Shown in pieces: positions 8,854 through 18,317 of a DNA stretch of 64,000 bases. Under the pieces are notes generated by a model. The model saw nothing but the letters and a program-made list of their open reading frames with translations. It was not told where the DNA came from and did no database searches. This DNA comes from Akkermansiaceae bacterium (lineage in GTDB: Bacteria; Verrucomicrobiota; Verrucomicrobiia; Verrucomicrobiales; Akkermansiaceae), in the NCBI GenBank assembly GCA_903888515.1, contig CAISTY010000097.1, forward strand, positions 1-64,000, read 5' to 3'. Numbering within the stretch: the stretch's first letter is position 1; each line of letters opens with the position of its first letter. Both the position numbers and the translations under genes were made by a program.

Positions 8854-9894
8854 GTTCGCCAGATACCACACCAGTCCAACATCCAGTCCCGTGTCGATTT
8901 GATACGTCGGCTGATAGCCCAGCAAGCGCCGGGCCTTGCCGATGTCGGCGTTGGAATGGCGGACGTCGCCGGGCCGGAATTCATCGTAAACCGGGGCCGC
9001 ATCCACCAAGTCCGGACGTTCCTTGAGCAGGCGGCTCCGCAGCATCTCGTATAGCTCATTAAGGGTGGTGCGTCCGCCTACCGCAATGTTATAGATGGTG
9101 TTCTGCGCCTCATGATCACCTATCGTCGCTGCCAGCAGGTTGGCCTGGACCACATTCGCCACATAACAGAAATCCCGACTGGTCTCGCCGTCACCATAAA
9201 TCACCACCGGTTCACCGCAAAGCATTGCGTCAATCCACTTCGGGATGACCGCCGCATACGGTCCCGTGGGGTCCTGTCTCGGACCGAAGACATTGAAGTA
9301 GCGCAACCCGATGGTTTCGATGCCATAACATTTCGAGAAGAGTGCCGCATAAAGTTCATTCGCTTTCTTGGACACCGCATACGGGGATAGACATTCCCCG
9401 GTCTGGTCCTCGACTTTCGGCAGTGCCGGGTGATCCCCATAAACCGCACTGCTCGATGCATAGACGAAACGCCTCACTCCGGCATCCTTGGCTGCCAGCA
9501 GCATCGATACGAAACCTGTCTCATTGTGGTGGTGGGTGATGTCCGGATGCGCGATCGAACGCGGCACCGATCCCAAGGCCGCCTGATGCAACACATAATC
9601 AACGCCTTTGCAGGCCTTGCGACATGTCTCCAGGTCGGTGATATCAGCCTCCATCCATGTGAAATCGCTCCACCGTTCCGTCCCGACTTCATCCCTCACC
9701 TCGTCAAGATTGCGAAGATGCCCGGTCGATAGATTATCAACCCCCACCACCCGCTGCCCGCAGCGCAGCAACTCCAACAACAAGTTGGAACCAATAAATC
9801 CGGCAACGCCCGTTACCAGCCAACTCCGGCGCGTTGCAGTTAGTTCCTGCTTCAGTATTTCGTAGGATGTCATAAGATTGCGGTCATAGTTCAT
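8836..9894 (-). CDS. NAD-dependent UDP-hexosamine(uronate) 4-epimerase (WbpP/TviC/Gne-like SDR)
   Basis: '[42 protein letters not shown]', '[19 protein letters not shown]', '[26 protein letters not shown]'. Confidence 0.9.
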   Translation of the reverse strand: MNYDRNLMTSYEILKQELTATRRSWLVTGVAGFIGSNLLLELLRCGQRVVGVDNLSTGHLRNLDEVRDEVGTERWSDFTWMEADITDLETCRKACKGVDYVLHQAALGSVPRSIAHPDITHHHNETGFVSMLLAAKDAGVRRFVYASSSAVYGDHPALPKVEDQTGECLSPYAVSKKANELYAALFSKCYGIETIGLRYFNVFGPRQDPTGPYAAVIPKWIDAMLCGEPVVIYGDGETSRDFCYVANVVQANLLAATIGDHEAQNTIYNIAVGGRTTLNELYEMLRSRLLKERPDLVDAAPVYDEFRPGDVRHSNADIGKARRLLGYQPTYQIDTGLDVGLVWYLANRKTDD

Positions 9895-9923
9895 AAGACA
9901 TGGGTCGGGGTTGGGGCTGGGGC

Positions 9924-10111
9924 TGGAAGTCGGAGGACGGAAGACAGAGAACGGAGGACAGAGAACGGAAGAGGGAGAGTCTTTCAGACAAGAGGGGCAC
10001 GGCCAGCTTGGCCGTGTGTTGGATGAGGAAGCAACCGGCGGGCCGCCCGTTCCCCGCTTGGGATGCAGTGTGATCAGTGGTTAGTCGTCCGTCTTCCGTC
10101 TTCTGACTCCC
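9924..10111. repeat. Family-2 repeat, copy 2d (uninterrupted reference copy)
   Basis: Purine arm 'ggaagtcggaggacggaagacagagaacggaggacagagaacggaagag', palindromic core 'caagaggggcacggccagcttggccgtg...ggcgggccgcccgttccccgcttg', pyrimidine arm 'gtcgtccgtcttccgtcttctgactccc'. Confidence 0.75.
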
Positions 10112-11163
10112 AACCTCTCCGCGATTTCGCTCATCGATACCACCTCAAGTCCCGGGTCCGCCGCCACTCCGGCCAGAAAACGCTCGAAGTCCGCATCGTC
10201 ACGGTGCTCCTTGCTGTGGCCTATCAGGACGATCACGTCCAAATCGGCATCCGGCGCTGGCGGCGCGTTCCTGATCCAGCGCAGCATCTGCCCTGCCGAC
10301 ATGTTATGGAAATCCAGCTTGATCGGGAAGCGCTGGGCCAGGAAGCGCAGCACGCTGACGGGTGTCCGGCCGATGCCGAGCTGGCTCACCATATCCCGCT
10401 GTTGTTCCTTTGGGATATTACCCGAGAACTTCGCTAACAGACGCCGCGGTGTCAGTTGCTGGAAGCGCCGACCCATTCGCGAATAAATCGGAATCTCGGT
10501 CACCTGCCCCGCGGTGTCCTCAACCGCCACATCGTCGGCAACCCGCCAGTGACGCCGCCCCTCGGGTGCTGCGGTGAAATCGAGATACACATGTTCATCA
10601 TTGCGCACCATTCCCTTGACCAGCGAACTGTCGATCGCGATCCCGTTCTCCGTTAGAGCCCTCAGCAATTTCCGTCCCGGCTGGGCACAGAAGGCCCCGC
10701 AGCGGTAGGCGCGCACCCGCCGCGCACTACCTGCGGCTTCGTAAAACCCATCGATCACCGCCTTGCGTTGGCCGATGTATGCGCTCGCATCCTCCTGTGT
10801 CTCAAACAAGCTGTCTACCGTCCGCTTATCCGGCTGAAGGATCCAGCGCCCTTCCTCGAAGTGCGATCCCACCCACTCCGGATGAAGGTGGAGTTGCAGG
10901 TCGTGCCCTCGCCTCACCAAATCAATCGCCTGCGCCCCAAGCTCCGCCGCCGGATCGTAGCCCCAGGCCTTCTTCAGTGCCTCCCGCTCCCGCTCAAAGG
11001 CCAAGTACTCTTCGGCCTCGAAAAACACCGTCAAGGGCATCCCGAATTTCTCGCAAACCCGGGCCATTCGCTCCGCCGGCTCGACGATATGACAACGCAC
11101 ATCCCCACTGCCGTTGCCGAAGATCTCGTGGTCCATCGACAATACAAGTTGCCTTTTCCTCAT
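10081..11163 (-). CDS. Polysaccharide deacetylase-like (NodB-fold-like) protein
   Basis: 'MRKRQLVLSMDHEIFGNG', 'GHDLQLHLHPEW', 'RAYRCGAFCAQPGRKLLRALTENGIAIDSS'; start chosen at 11163. Confidence 0.6.
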   Translation of the reverse strand: MRKRQLVLSMDHEIFGNGSGDVRCHIVEPAERMARVCEKFGMPLTVFFEAEEYLAFEREREALKKAWGYDPAAELGAQAIDLVRRGHDLQLHLHPEWVGSHFEEGRWILQPDKRTVDSLFETQEDASAYIGQRKAVIDGFYEAAGSARRVRAYRCGAFCAQPGRKLLRALTENGIAIDSSLVKGMVRNDEHVYLDFTAAPEGRRHWRVADDVAVEDTAGQVTEIPIYSRMGRRFQQLTPRRLLAKFSGNIPKEQQRDMVSQLGIGRTPVSVLRFLAQRFPIKLDFHNMSAGQMLRWIRNAPPAPDADLDVIVLIGHSKEHRDDADFERFLAGVAADPGLEVVSMSEIAERLGVRRRKTDD

Positions 11164-11296
11164 CATACTCTGATTGGCCACACGTTGCCATCTAGTGGTC
11201 ATTCCCGACGGCGGTGCAGGGTTCCGTGTGAACACCCCGACATGCCGTGCTTCTCCAATACCGCATCAATAAAAAAAATTGAAATTCACACAAAAG

Positions 11297-12022
11297 CTAG
11301 GCTTCACACACGTCCTGAGCCGCAGTGGACGCGACATTGGAACAATGCTCAAGGTAGACAAACTCATAACCTCCGTATTTGCTGCGACCTTTCTCCTGCA
11401 CGGGTAAATACTGCAGCATTACTGAAAGAAAAGCCGGATCGGCATATATCAGCCAAATGCGCCGGGGATGTTCATGCAGAGATCTTCCCAATTGCTCGCA
11501 GAACCCGCGCATGACATCGGCGCAGAAAGGATTATACAAAAAAAACACGCAATCCCTTGGGCCATATTCGGCTTGCGTCACATCAGCACGTTCCACCCTG
11601 ACGTGTGCGTCCTTCGGCAATCGGTCCTTCATCGCGACAAGGTTCCTCTCGGCGATATCTATTAGCTCAGGAGCAAAGTCGAGCCCACGCACATCTTTGA
11701 ATCCGGACAATGCGGCCACAAGAACGACTTTGCCCTTGCCGCAACCAATGTCGTTAAAGCGCAGATACCGCGGTGCTGGCGACATCCTGAATGCGTGCCG
11801 CAACGCGCGGGCACGTGTCATGACATATGGCTTGGCGTCGGACTGCTTTTCAGGCGTTAGCACACGTAGCCTGCTCTGCGGCACCGCCGCACACGTGTCG
11901 GTTCCCAGCCGCCGGTCAAAAACCGCATCGTCGATCATGCTCAGCAGGGTTTGGAGGCTGCGTCGGACCCCGAGTTCAGTGGCGCTGCTCCACGCACGTC
12001 TTGCAATATTGGTTTTAGTCAT
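11297..12022 (-). CDS. Class I SAM-dependent methyltransferase
   Basis: 'RYLRFNDIGCGKGKVVLVAALSGFKDVRGLDFAPELIDIAERNL', 'ERADVTQAEYGPRDCVFFLYNPF'. Confidence 0.78.
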   Translation of the reverse strand: MTKTNIARRAWSSATELGVRRSLQTLLSMIDDAVFDRRLGTDTCAAVPQSRLRVLTPEKQSDAKPYVMTRARALRHAFRMSPAPRYLRFNDIGCGKGKVVLVAALSGFKDVRGLDFAPELIDIAERNLVAMKDRLPKDAHVRVERADVTQAEYGPRDCVFFLYNPFCADVMRGFCEQLGRSLHEHPRRIWLIYADPAFLSVMLQYLPVQEKGRSKYGGYEFVYLEHCSNVASTAAQDVCEA

Positions 12023-12034
12023 GGTTTTGTCACG

Positions 12035-13420
12035 TTATGTATGCAAGTCTATTGGCAACTCCTGGATCAAATATCTGAACTTGCCGATCCGCGTTCTCGG
12101 TATGTTCCCAACGATCGTAAATTCAACCTCGAATTCCGGATAATACGCAGCGACATTTCTTTTCATGCTATCGTAGTCCGAATCTGCAAGTGGCTGATTG
12201 ATCTCCAGCCTGATGAGAAGCCTGCCAAGCGTAACCTGCACATATTGATAGGCGTTGATTTTCCCAATTACCTGCCAGAATATCTCATCGGAACACGTAA
12301 ATGTTATTATGCTGCCCTTCTTATCGACAATGAACTCGGATATTCTGCCCCTGATTTCCTTCACTGTTTTCCAACCAGCGTGATTCACCCTCGGATGCGT
12401 GGAAAACACCGCCACATCATTGGTGCGATACCTGATCAGGGGAGCGGCGATGCTGTTTAATCCGGTGCATACGATATTTCCCAATTCGCCATCGGACGCA
12501 CATTCATTTCCTTCGCCGTTCACAATCTCCGTGTAACAGTATGTGGGAATGAACTCATAGCCAACCGAATCGGTAAATCCTGACGCCAGACAGCATTTTT
12601 CGGATAGCCCGTAGTATGAGTATACAGGCACATTGAAACCCTTCTCAATATATTGCTTTTGCCATTCGTAGAGTGTTTCGGAAGAGCAAATAACCCCCTT
12701 GAGGGATTTGCATAAGGGGATGTTCCTCTCCTTTACATGCCTGGCGAGGATATAGGCGTTTGAAGGATAAATAATAAGAAATTTCGGATCGAAGATCCGT
12801 ATCTTCTCAAGATAACTGGAAACAGTATCCTTGTTTATCCAGAGCGAAGACATGATCAGCCAGTTCATCGGATGGTTCATCCTCCAGAAATCTTTCCCAT
12901 CGGCCTGATCGAATGTATCGCCGCGCATTACGACACATTTATCCCTGAACTTATAACCAACCCTTTTCCAAATGTATAGCTGGTAGGCGAAATCCACATG
13001 GCTCGATGTCCTGCGGTCAAGATAGAACACCATTGGCTTTCCGGTCGACCCCCCGGTCACGCTCCTCTTGAGATATTTTGAATGGATCTTCGCCGGAACC
13101 AGCCTTTCATGATTTTCCGATATTATATCCCTTGTCAAATATGGTATGTGCTTGATGTCCTCGGGTTTTCTGAAGTCCGCCGGCTTGAATCCCACCTTGT
13201 TGAATAGTTCGTTATAGTACGGAATGTTGTCATACGAGTATTCTATTATGTTTTTCAGTCTCGCATAGTGGTAGTTTTTGATATCATTCTCGGACATCTG
13301 ATCGAGCTTCCCGATCAGACGCCTCGCCTTGATATAATATTTTCCAAACAGCAGGGTGTCCCTGAAGATTTCAACATACTTGGCGCCTCCTGTTATCTTA
13401 TGAAATAGTGACATCATCAT
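12035..13420 (-). CDS. CapK/PaaK-like phenylacetate-CoA ligase family (adenylate-forming) protein
   Basis: 'LKNIIEYSYDNIPYYNELFNKVGFKPADFRKPEDIKHIPYLTRDII', 'RSVTGGSTGKPMVFYLDRRTS'. Confidence 0.85.
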   Translation of the reverse strand: MMMSLFHKITGGAKYVEIFRDTLLFGKYYIKARRLIGKLDQMSENDIKNYHYARLKNIIEYSYDNIPYYNELFNKVGFKPADFRKPEDIKHIPYLTRDIISENHERLVPAKIHSKYLKRSVTGGSTGKPMVFYLDRRTSSHVDFAYQLYIWKRVGYKFRDKCVVMRGDTFDQADGKDFWRMNHPMNWLIMSSLWINKDTVSSYLEKIRIFDPKFLIIYPSNAYILARHVKERNIPLCKSLKGVICSSETLYEWQKQYIEKGFNVPVYSYYGLSEKCCLASGFTDSVGYEFIPTYCYTEIVNGEGNECASDGELGNIVCTGLNSIAAPLIRYRTNDVAVFSTHPRVNHAGWKTVKEIRGRISEFIVDKKGSIITFTCSDEIFWQVIGKINAYQYVQVTLGRLLIRLEINQPLADSDYDSMKRNVAAYYPEFEVEFTIVGNIPRTRIGKFRYLIQELPIDLHT

Positions 13421-13460
13421 GAATCAGGATATTCCATTTGAGCAAGGCTGGGGAACCGGG

Positions 13461-14639
13461 CTAGGCTTCCGGTTCTGACTGCCCTACATCCCTTTCAGGA
13501 CCAGCGCCAAGCACCGCCTTGTAAATCGCGTCCAGTCGCGCCGCCACCCGCTTTGCTGCAAATCGCTCCCTGGCATAGCGACGGTTGTGATCCGCCATTC
13601 GCCGTCGGGTCTCAGTCTCGGCGGCCAAACGCTGGATCCGGTCGGCGACTTCTTGCGCAGAAAAGCGCCGGCCGGGTTCGGCGTTGCGGTCATACCGAAC
13701 CAAAAAGCCTGTCACCCCTTCTTCCAGGATGTCCTTCAAACCACCAGCCGAGCTTGACACCAGCGGCAGGCCCATTGCCATCGCTTCCAGTACCGCGTTG
13801 GGCATGCCCTCGGTGTAGCTCAGGAAGCAAAACCCATCCGCATCAGCATAGCAGGCCGACTTCTCCTCCCGCTCCACATATCCCTTGAATTTGATGTTCT
13901 TCAGGTCGAGTTCCTGTGCCCGCCGTTTCAGGCCCGCAAGCGCCGGACCGTCGCCTGCAATCGTGAACTGATATCCTTCAGGATCGCGGCCTTCAAGCAG
14001 AGCGAAGGAATCCAACATCTCAAACACTCCTTTCGCGACTTCTATCCGGGACAGGTACAGAACCTTGAACCGGCCATCTTTCTCGGACCCGATCGACTGC
14101 GATTGAACCTCGAACACCGCATCGCCAGCAACGGTCGTCTCCAAATGAATCGGCCGGTCAAAGCCCCAGCGTCTAAGATCTGTCCGAAATTCGCCTGCCA
14201 GCACGATATGGGCATCGGCCATCCGGTAAACACGACTCAGCCAGCCGCCATTCCCACCGGGGAATTCGACCGTGCCACAAACCTCGTTGTCCCAACCCCG
14301 CCAGAATACCAACACCTTCCTGCCGAATACCTTTGCAAGTAACAGGCTGACAGCGTCACGAGGCAATGAGCGCAACTCGACCGGATCAAGGCACGGGTTA
14401 AGATGCACAAGATCAGGAAAGCGGCACAGATTCAGCAACAGCAGTGCCCAATCCAGACCGAGTCGCAGCGCCGTTGGCAATTCCCGTGGCCCTCTTATTC
14501 CAATCGTAGGGTAGAACGCGTGGGCCCTGCCAACGTCCAGCAACTTGTAGGATACAGTCAGGTGTCTGCAGACTGCACGATAATAATTATGGATCCCTCC
14601 GCCGGCCGCCTCCCGGTCACGAACGATGACAATCCTCAT
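13461..14639 (-). CDS. Glycosyltransferase family 4
   Basis: 'LYLSRIEVAKGVFEMLDSFALLEGRDPEGYQFTIAGDGPALAGLKRRAQELDLKNIKFKGYV', 'SYTEGMPNAVLEAMAMGLPLVSSSAGGLKDILEEGVTGFLV'. Confidence 0.9.
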   Translation of the reverse strand: MRIVIVRDREAAGGGIHNYYRAVCRHLTVSYKLLDVGRAHAFYPTIGIRGPRELPTALRLGLDWALLLLNLCRFPDLVHLNPCLDPVELRSLPRDAVSLLLAKVFGRKVLVFWRGWDNEVCGTVEFPGGNGGWLSRVYRMADAHIVLAGEFRTDLRRWGFDRPIHLETTVAGDAVFEVQSQSIGSEKDGRFKVLYLSRIEVAKGVFEMLDSFALLEGRDPEGYQFTIAGDGPALAGLKRRAQELDLKNIKFKGYVEREEKSACYADADGFCFLSYTEGMPNAVLEAMAMGLPLVSSSAGGLKDILEEGVTGFLVRYDRNAEPGRRFSAQEVADRIQRLAAETETRRRMADHNRRYARERFAAKRVAARLDAIYKAVLGAGPERDVGQSEPEA

Positions 14640-14751
14640 GAGATTGATTTCCATTCAAAAGCACGGAACCGGAATGAAACCAGTAGCAATCTGCCCGGGT
14701 TGCGAATTGACTGCCGCTGACTTTCCCGAATCGGCAGCATTGCCTATCGGC

Positions 14752-16050
14752 TCAGGAGGCACGGTCCCGTCTGCAGGCACGGTAAGGCAAAGCATGACGG
14801 TGCCCCATCCCGGTAAAAACCCTATTCCAGATCGCGGTTATCGATTCAACGCTGAACGAGTCTTCAATCACCTTCCGGGCTGCCGACGAACAATTACCCC
14901 ATAACTGCAAATCGTCAAGAAGTGTGCCTACCAGTTTTGCAGTCTCGGCCGCACTTTCGTGCCTGATTAAAATTCCACTTCCATGGCCCTTGACCGCATC
15001 GCCCAACTCACCCACATCGGTCACCACGACGGGCACACCGGCAGCCATAGCCTCGAGCATCGCAATCGACATTCCCTCGGAAGGAGACAGCAGACAGAAT
15101 ACTTTTGCCTGCATGAGCAATTTCGGAACACTGTTGCACTGACCGACAAATGCGACACAAGATTCCAAGTCGTAAGCACGCGCCAATCCTTCAAAGTATT
15201 CACGGTCAGGGCCGTCTCCCACAATCATCACACTCAGTGAGTTGCGCTCGCGAACCAACTCCCTCAACATATTGAGGAATGGTTCCAGTCCCTTGACTTC
15301 CTTGACAAGTCGGCACACATAAATCAGGTCGGTTTTCCGGTCATTGTACGAAGTCACCTGATAGTCGGCCAGTTCGATGGCGCCCGTCAACACGACGCAA
15401 TTCCTCGAGATGTTCCGTTCTTCCACAAATTTTCTTGCCTGCTGGCCACGGACGATAACCACATCAAACCGGCGGACAAGATGGCAGATGGCCATCTCGA
15501 CGAATTTCGAGGTGCCACCCATGGCGCTTAGAATCGGACTTTCACTACCGTAGCCGCCTCCCAGAACCTGCCCCGGGCCTCCCGTCATCTGATACACGGC
15601 CTTGGCGTTCAGTATAGCGGCTGCCAGCAACACCAGCGGCGCGTTTGGCATGATATGGTAGCCGATGATAACCTCGGGCTTCAAACAGAGTCCCGCCTTG
15701 AAAAGTGTAATCACTCTCGCGGCACCCCGCCCGAATCGCCGCTTCAATCGATCAGACGGACAGTTGAACCGCAAACCTTCCACCTCCAGATCAAGACGAT
15801 CATCACATATTACCACGACCTCCTCAACCCCATGTGCCCGAACCAACGGAACCGCGTGTGCAAGAAGCCAACCCGGATTGTAAAACGCCCCAACTAGGAA
15901 TACCCTTCTGGGGGAGCGGGACTGGCTCCCAAAAAATCTCCACACCAAGCTTGCCATCAAGTGCGCAATACAGATGCAAAAAAGCACAACGCCTATCAAA
16001 CCACGCGCCAGATAACCCTTCCCTGCAATTATTAATGATCTTCTACACAC
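14752..16050 (-). CDS. Glycosyltransferase family 4
   Basis: 'LIYVCRLVKEVKGLEPFLNMLRELVRERNSLSVMIVGDGPDREYFEGLARAYDLESCVAFVGQCNSVPKLLMQAKVFCLLSPSEGMSIAMLEAMAAGVPVVVTDVGELGD'. Confidence 0.88.
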   Translation of the reverse strand: MCRRSLIIAGKGYLARGLIGVVLFCICIAHLMASLVWRFFGSQSRSPRRVFLVGAFYNPGWLLAHAVPLVRAHGVEEVVVICDDRLDLEVEGLRFNCPSDRLKRRFGRGAARVITLFKAGLCLKPEVIIGYHIMPNAPLVLLAAAILNAKAVYQMTGGPGQVLGGGYGSESPILSAMGGTSKFVEMAICHLVRRFDVVIVRGQQARKFVEERNISRNCVVLTGAIELADYQVTSYNDRKTDLIYVCRLVKEVKGLEPFLNMLRELVRERNSLSVMIVGDGPDREYFEGLARAYDLESCVAFVGQCNSVPKLLMQAKVFCLLSPSEGMSIAMLEAMAAGVPVVVTDVGELGDAVKGHGSGILIRHESAAETAKLVGTLLDDLQLWGNCSSAARKVIEDSFSVESITAIWNRVFTGMGHRHALPYRACRRDRAS

Positions 16051-16140
16051 CTCGCGAATAGTACCGTTGATCGGAGTAAATAGCCTTTGCTCAGGAAGTG
16101 ATTCCCATCTTCAATGTGCGGAAGTTGCGGCAACCATTCA

Positions 16141-18072
16141 TCACTTTGGGACAGGGCCGCGATACTCGATACTCTTCTGGGCTGGCGGCTTGAGGCTGGA
16201 AGTGAACTCAAGCGCGCCACAATCAATTGCCGAACCCGAAGTGCGCGGATGCATGAGGATGTCAAAAGGCAAGACTACGGCCGGATCTTCAGGAAAGTCG
16301 GGATCATTTGTGTAGCGATCAATGAACTGCTGATAAACGCTCATTGAAGTGTTTGTCGCGGGTGCCGCCGTACCGGCGTTAATGGCCAGCGATCCATTTT
16401 GGAGACTGTAGTCGCCCAAAGCCGCATTGACAAACATGGGTTGTCCCGCACGATTGTTCCTGGCAAACGGAAGGCTGTTGAGTACCGAAGCACTGGTGAT
16501 CAGACTGGAACCATACAGATAGACCTTCAGGACATCCATAATGTTATTCTCGATATATACCCGCAGATTACCACCAGTCCCGGCAAACTTCGATATCATG
16601 ATAGGAGTTCCTCCATTGGGATCGATGGTCGCCCTCATGTTTGTAAATACATTATTGTAAATATGTATTTCGGAATTACCATCAATACGGCTGTTCTGTG
16701 CTGTAACCACACCATAAACGGTATTGTCCATGGTGTTGTTGACAATGTATGTCCTTCCCCTCATCTCCTCAAAACAAATACCTTGTCTTTTCCACTCTCC
16801 CATGCCGCCACTCTGTTCATCGAATGTCGAGTTCCTGGAGATGTTGCCTATCACATACACCCTGGAGTTTTCCGAAGGCATGTCCTTTCCGCTTCCATTG
16901 ACAAGCTCTTTGCGGGCAAGCAAGGCACCCGCCCCGTCTCCTTGGTTTGCAATGAACCACAGGTGATCCTGTCGATCATACTTCGTATTGAACATGTTAT
17001 AGTCGATGCCGCTGCCGGCATGGGCGATATTACCGCTACCAATGACATCGGCGGACCGCTTGCATCCGATGACGGACTGACGCTGAAACCGGGTGACGTT
17101 TCCGGCAACATACACATGGTCAACATTGCCGCGTGTGTACAACTGATCCCCCACTTGGATGAAAGTTCCCGTGATGCTTTTGAAGAGGCCGTCAATCGGG
17201 TCGGGTGTATCTCCGGGATAAAGGTGACATCCGACAACCCACATGCGATAAACTCTCCCGCCGCCCCATATTCCATCCGGTTTAAATGCGTGGAAATCCG
17301 CATCCTGCGTCCTCCAGTCAACTCCTCGACCGTTATTTTTGAAGTCTATGTCATAAAAAACGAGATCGTGGCAATCATGGGTTATGGGAGTGGCTCCGGC
17401 GCTCACCGCAAAGTGGCTTCCGTGAGTGGCTTGGTAATCCCTGTTCTGAACCAAGCAGTGCCGGACCACAATATGGTGGGCTCCATCTGCAACCGTTAAC
17501 GAAGATCCATTTCTTGTCGTCCACTTGTCCCAAACGATGTTTTCTACAAATACGTGGTGGGTATTTGCCCCCGAGAATCCGATTCGCAGGTCTCTAAATA
17601 CAGGCTTGTTTTCAGGATCACCATAAATCCAGCATGGATTTTGGGCGGTTCCGTCCCAGTTAGCAAACCAATCTTTAAAGCCTGCGTAATGCGAATCCCA
17701 CTCGCCTCCCTTGATCCAAAGTACCGACCCAGCGGCGATGTTGGTGCCGGTCCATCCTGTAAGGGGTAGCGTTTTACGGGGGCGATCCGGGTAACCAAAG
17801 CGTTTGCCATTGGCGTCGGCATGGTCGGAACCACCGACTATGTCACTTGCATTCGGGTTGTCCTTCTCAATATAGTAAAACCCAATCTTGTCGGATTGCG
17901 GCCAATTATCTGGCCTGGTTGGCGAGGGGAGCAGGAACGGGTCCTGTTCCCAGTCTGGATAGGGAATGCCGGGATATCTCCACGCCCGGCTCGCACCTGC
18001 ATTGCCTGTTAAGATTCCAAGGCCGATGGCTGTATAGAGTAAAAAACGATTTATTTCGCGTAAATGTTTCAT
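16141..18072 (-). CDS. Secreted right-handed parallel beta-helix (pectate-lyase-like) protein
   Basis: Signal-peptide-like N-terminus 'INRFLLYTAIGLGILTGNAGASRA'; repeated 'HHVFVENIVWDKW..', 'HHIVVRHCLVQN', 'DHVYVAGNVTRF', 'RTYIVNNTMDNTVYGV', 'SEIHIYNNVFTNM' strands; C-terminal 'INAGTAAPAT...SAIDCGALEF'. Confidence 0.75.
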   Translation of the reverse strand: MKHLREINRFLLYTAIGLGILTGNAGASRAWRYPGIPYPDWEQDPFLLPSPTRPDNWPQSDKIGFYYIEKDNPNASDIVGGSDHADANGKRFGYPDRPRKTLPLTGWTGTNIAAGSVLWIKGGEWDSHYAGFKDWFANWDGTAQNPCWIYGDPENKPVFRDLRIGFSGANTHHVFVENIVWDKWTTRNGSSLTVADGAHHIVVRHCLVQNRDYQATHGSHFAVSAGATPITHDCHDLVFYDIDFKNNGRGVDWRTQDADFHAFKPDGIWGGGRVYRMWVVGCHLYPGDTPDPIDGLFKSITGTFIQVGDQLYTRGNVDHVYVAGNVTRFQRQSVIGCKRSADVIGSGNIAHAGSGIDYNMFNTKYDRQDHLWFIANQGDGAGALLARKELVNGSGKDMPSENSRVYVIGNISRNSTFDEQSGGMGEWKRQGICFEEMRGRTYIVNNTMDNTVYGVVTAQNSRIDGNSEIHIYNNVFTNMRATIDPNGGTPIMISKFAGTGGNLRVYIENNIMDVLKVYLYGSSLITSASVLNSLPFARNNRAGQPMFVNAALGDYSLQNGSLAINAGTAAPATNTSMSVYQQFIDRYTNDPDFPEDPAVVLPFDILMHPRTSGSAIDCGALEFTSSLKPPAQKSIEYRGPVPK

Positions 18073-18167
18073 TTATTGAATAGTTCAGAGAATGAGAAGG
18101 TTTCGTCAGGTTTCTTGCGAAATGTTTTCCTGTTTCCTGATTGTTTTTTTGGGTTGCGATTCACGGT

Positions 18168-18269
18168 GCCCCGCCATGGGTGCTACCCTTGCGCATCGAT
18201 TGGGCGTAAAAAAGCATGGCAAGTAAAGCACGGCCTTTGTGATAACCGTGTCACAGTCTGAATTACAAC
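18168..18269. repeat. Family-3 intergenic repeat, copy 3a
   Basis: Alignable end to end with 39711-39815 and 48907-49009: GCCCCGCCATGGGTGCTACCCTTGCGCATCGATTGG...AAAGCACGGCCTTTGTGATAACCGTGTCACAGTCTGAATTACAAC. Confidence 0.65.
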
Positions 18270-18317
18270 ATAGCCGTGACATTTGCCCGGTTAATTGAAT
18301 GCATCGTGTTGGGCTAT

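Noticed and set aside
4837-9894. Calling the dehydrogenase/epimerase pair a Vi-antigen (tvi) system
   Set aside because: The two enzymes are homologous to TviB/TviC-type families but the TviD/TviE polymerase genes are absent; only the sugar route is shared.
6204-10111. Family-2 elements as ordinary rho-independent terminators
   Set aside because: Palindromes are paired, separated by spacers, lack a consistent U-tract, and have extended complementary purine/pyrimidine arms; a terminator role remains possible but does not explain the structure.
16399-17499. 366 aa plus-strand ORF
   Set aside because: Antisense of the beta-helix gene; no domain pattern or signal, while the sense frame has clear beta-helix repeats.
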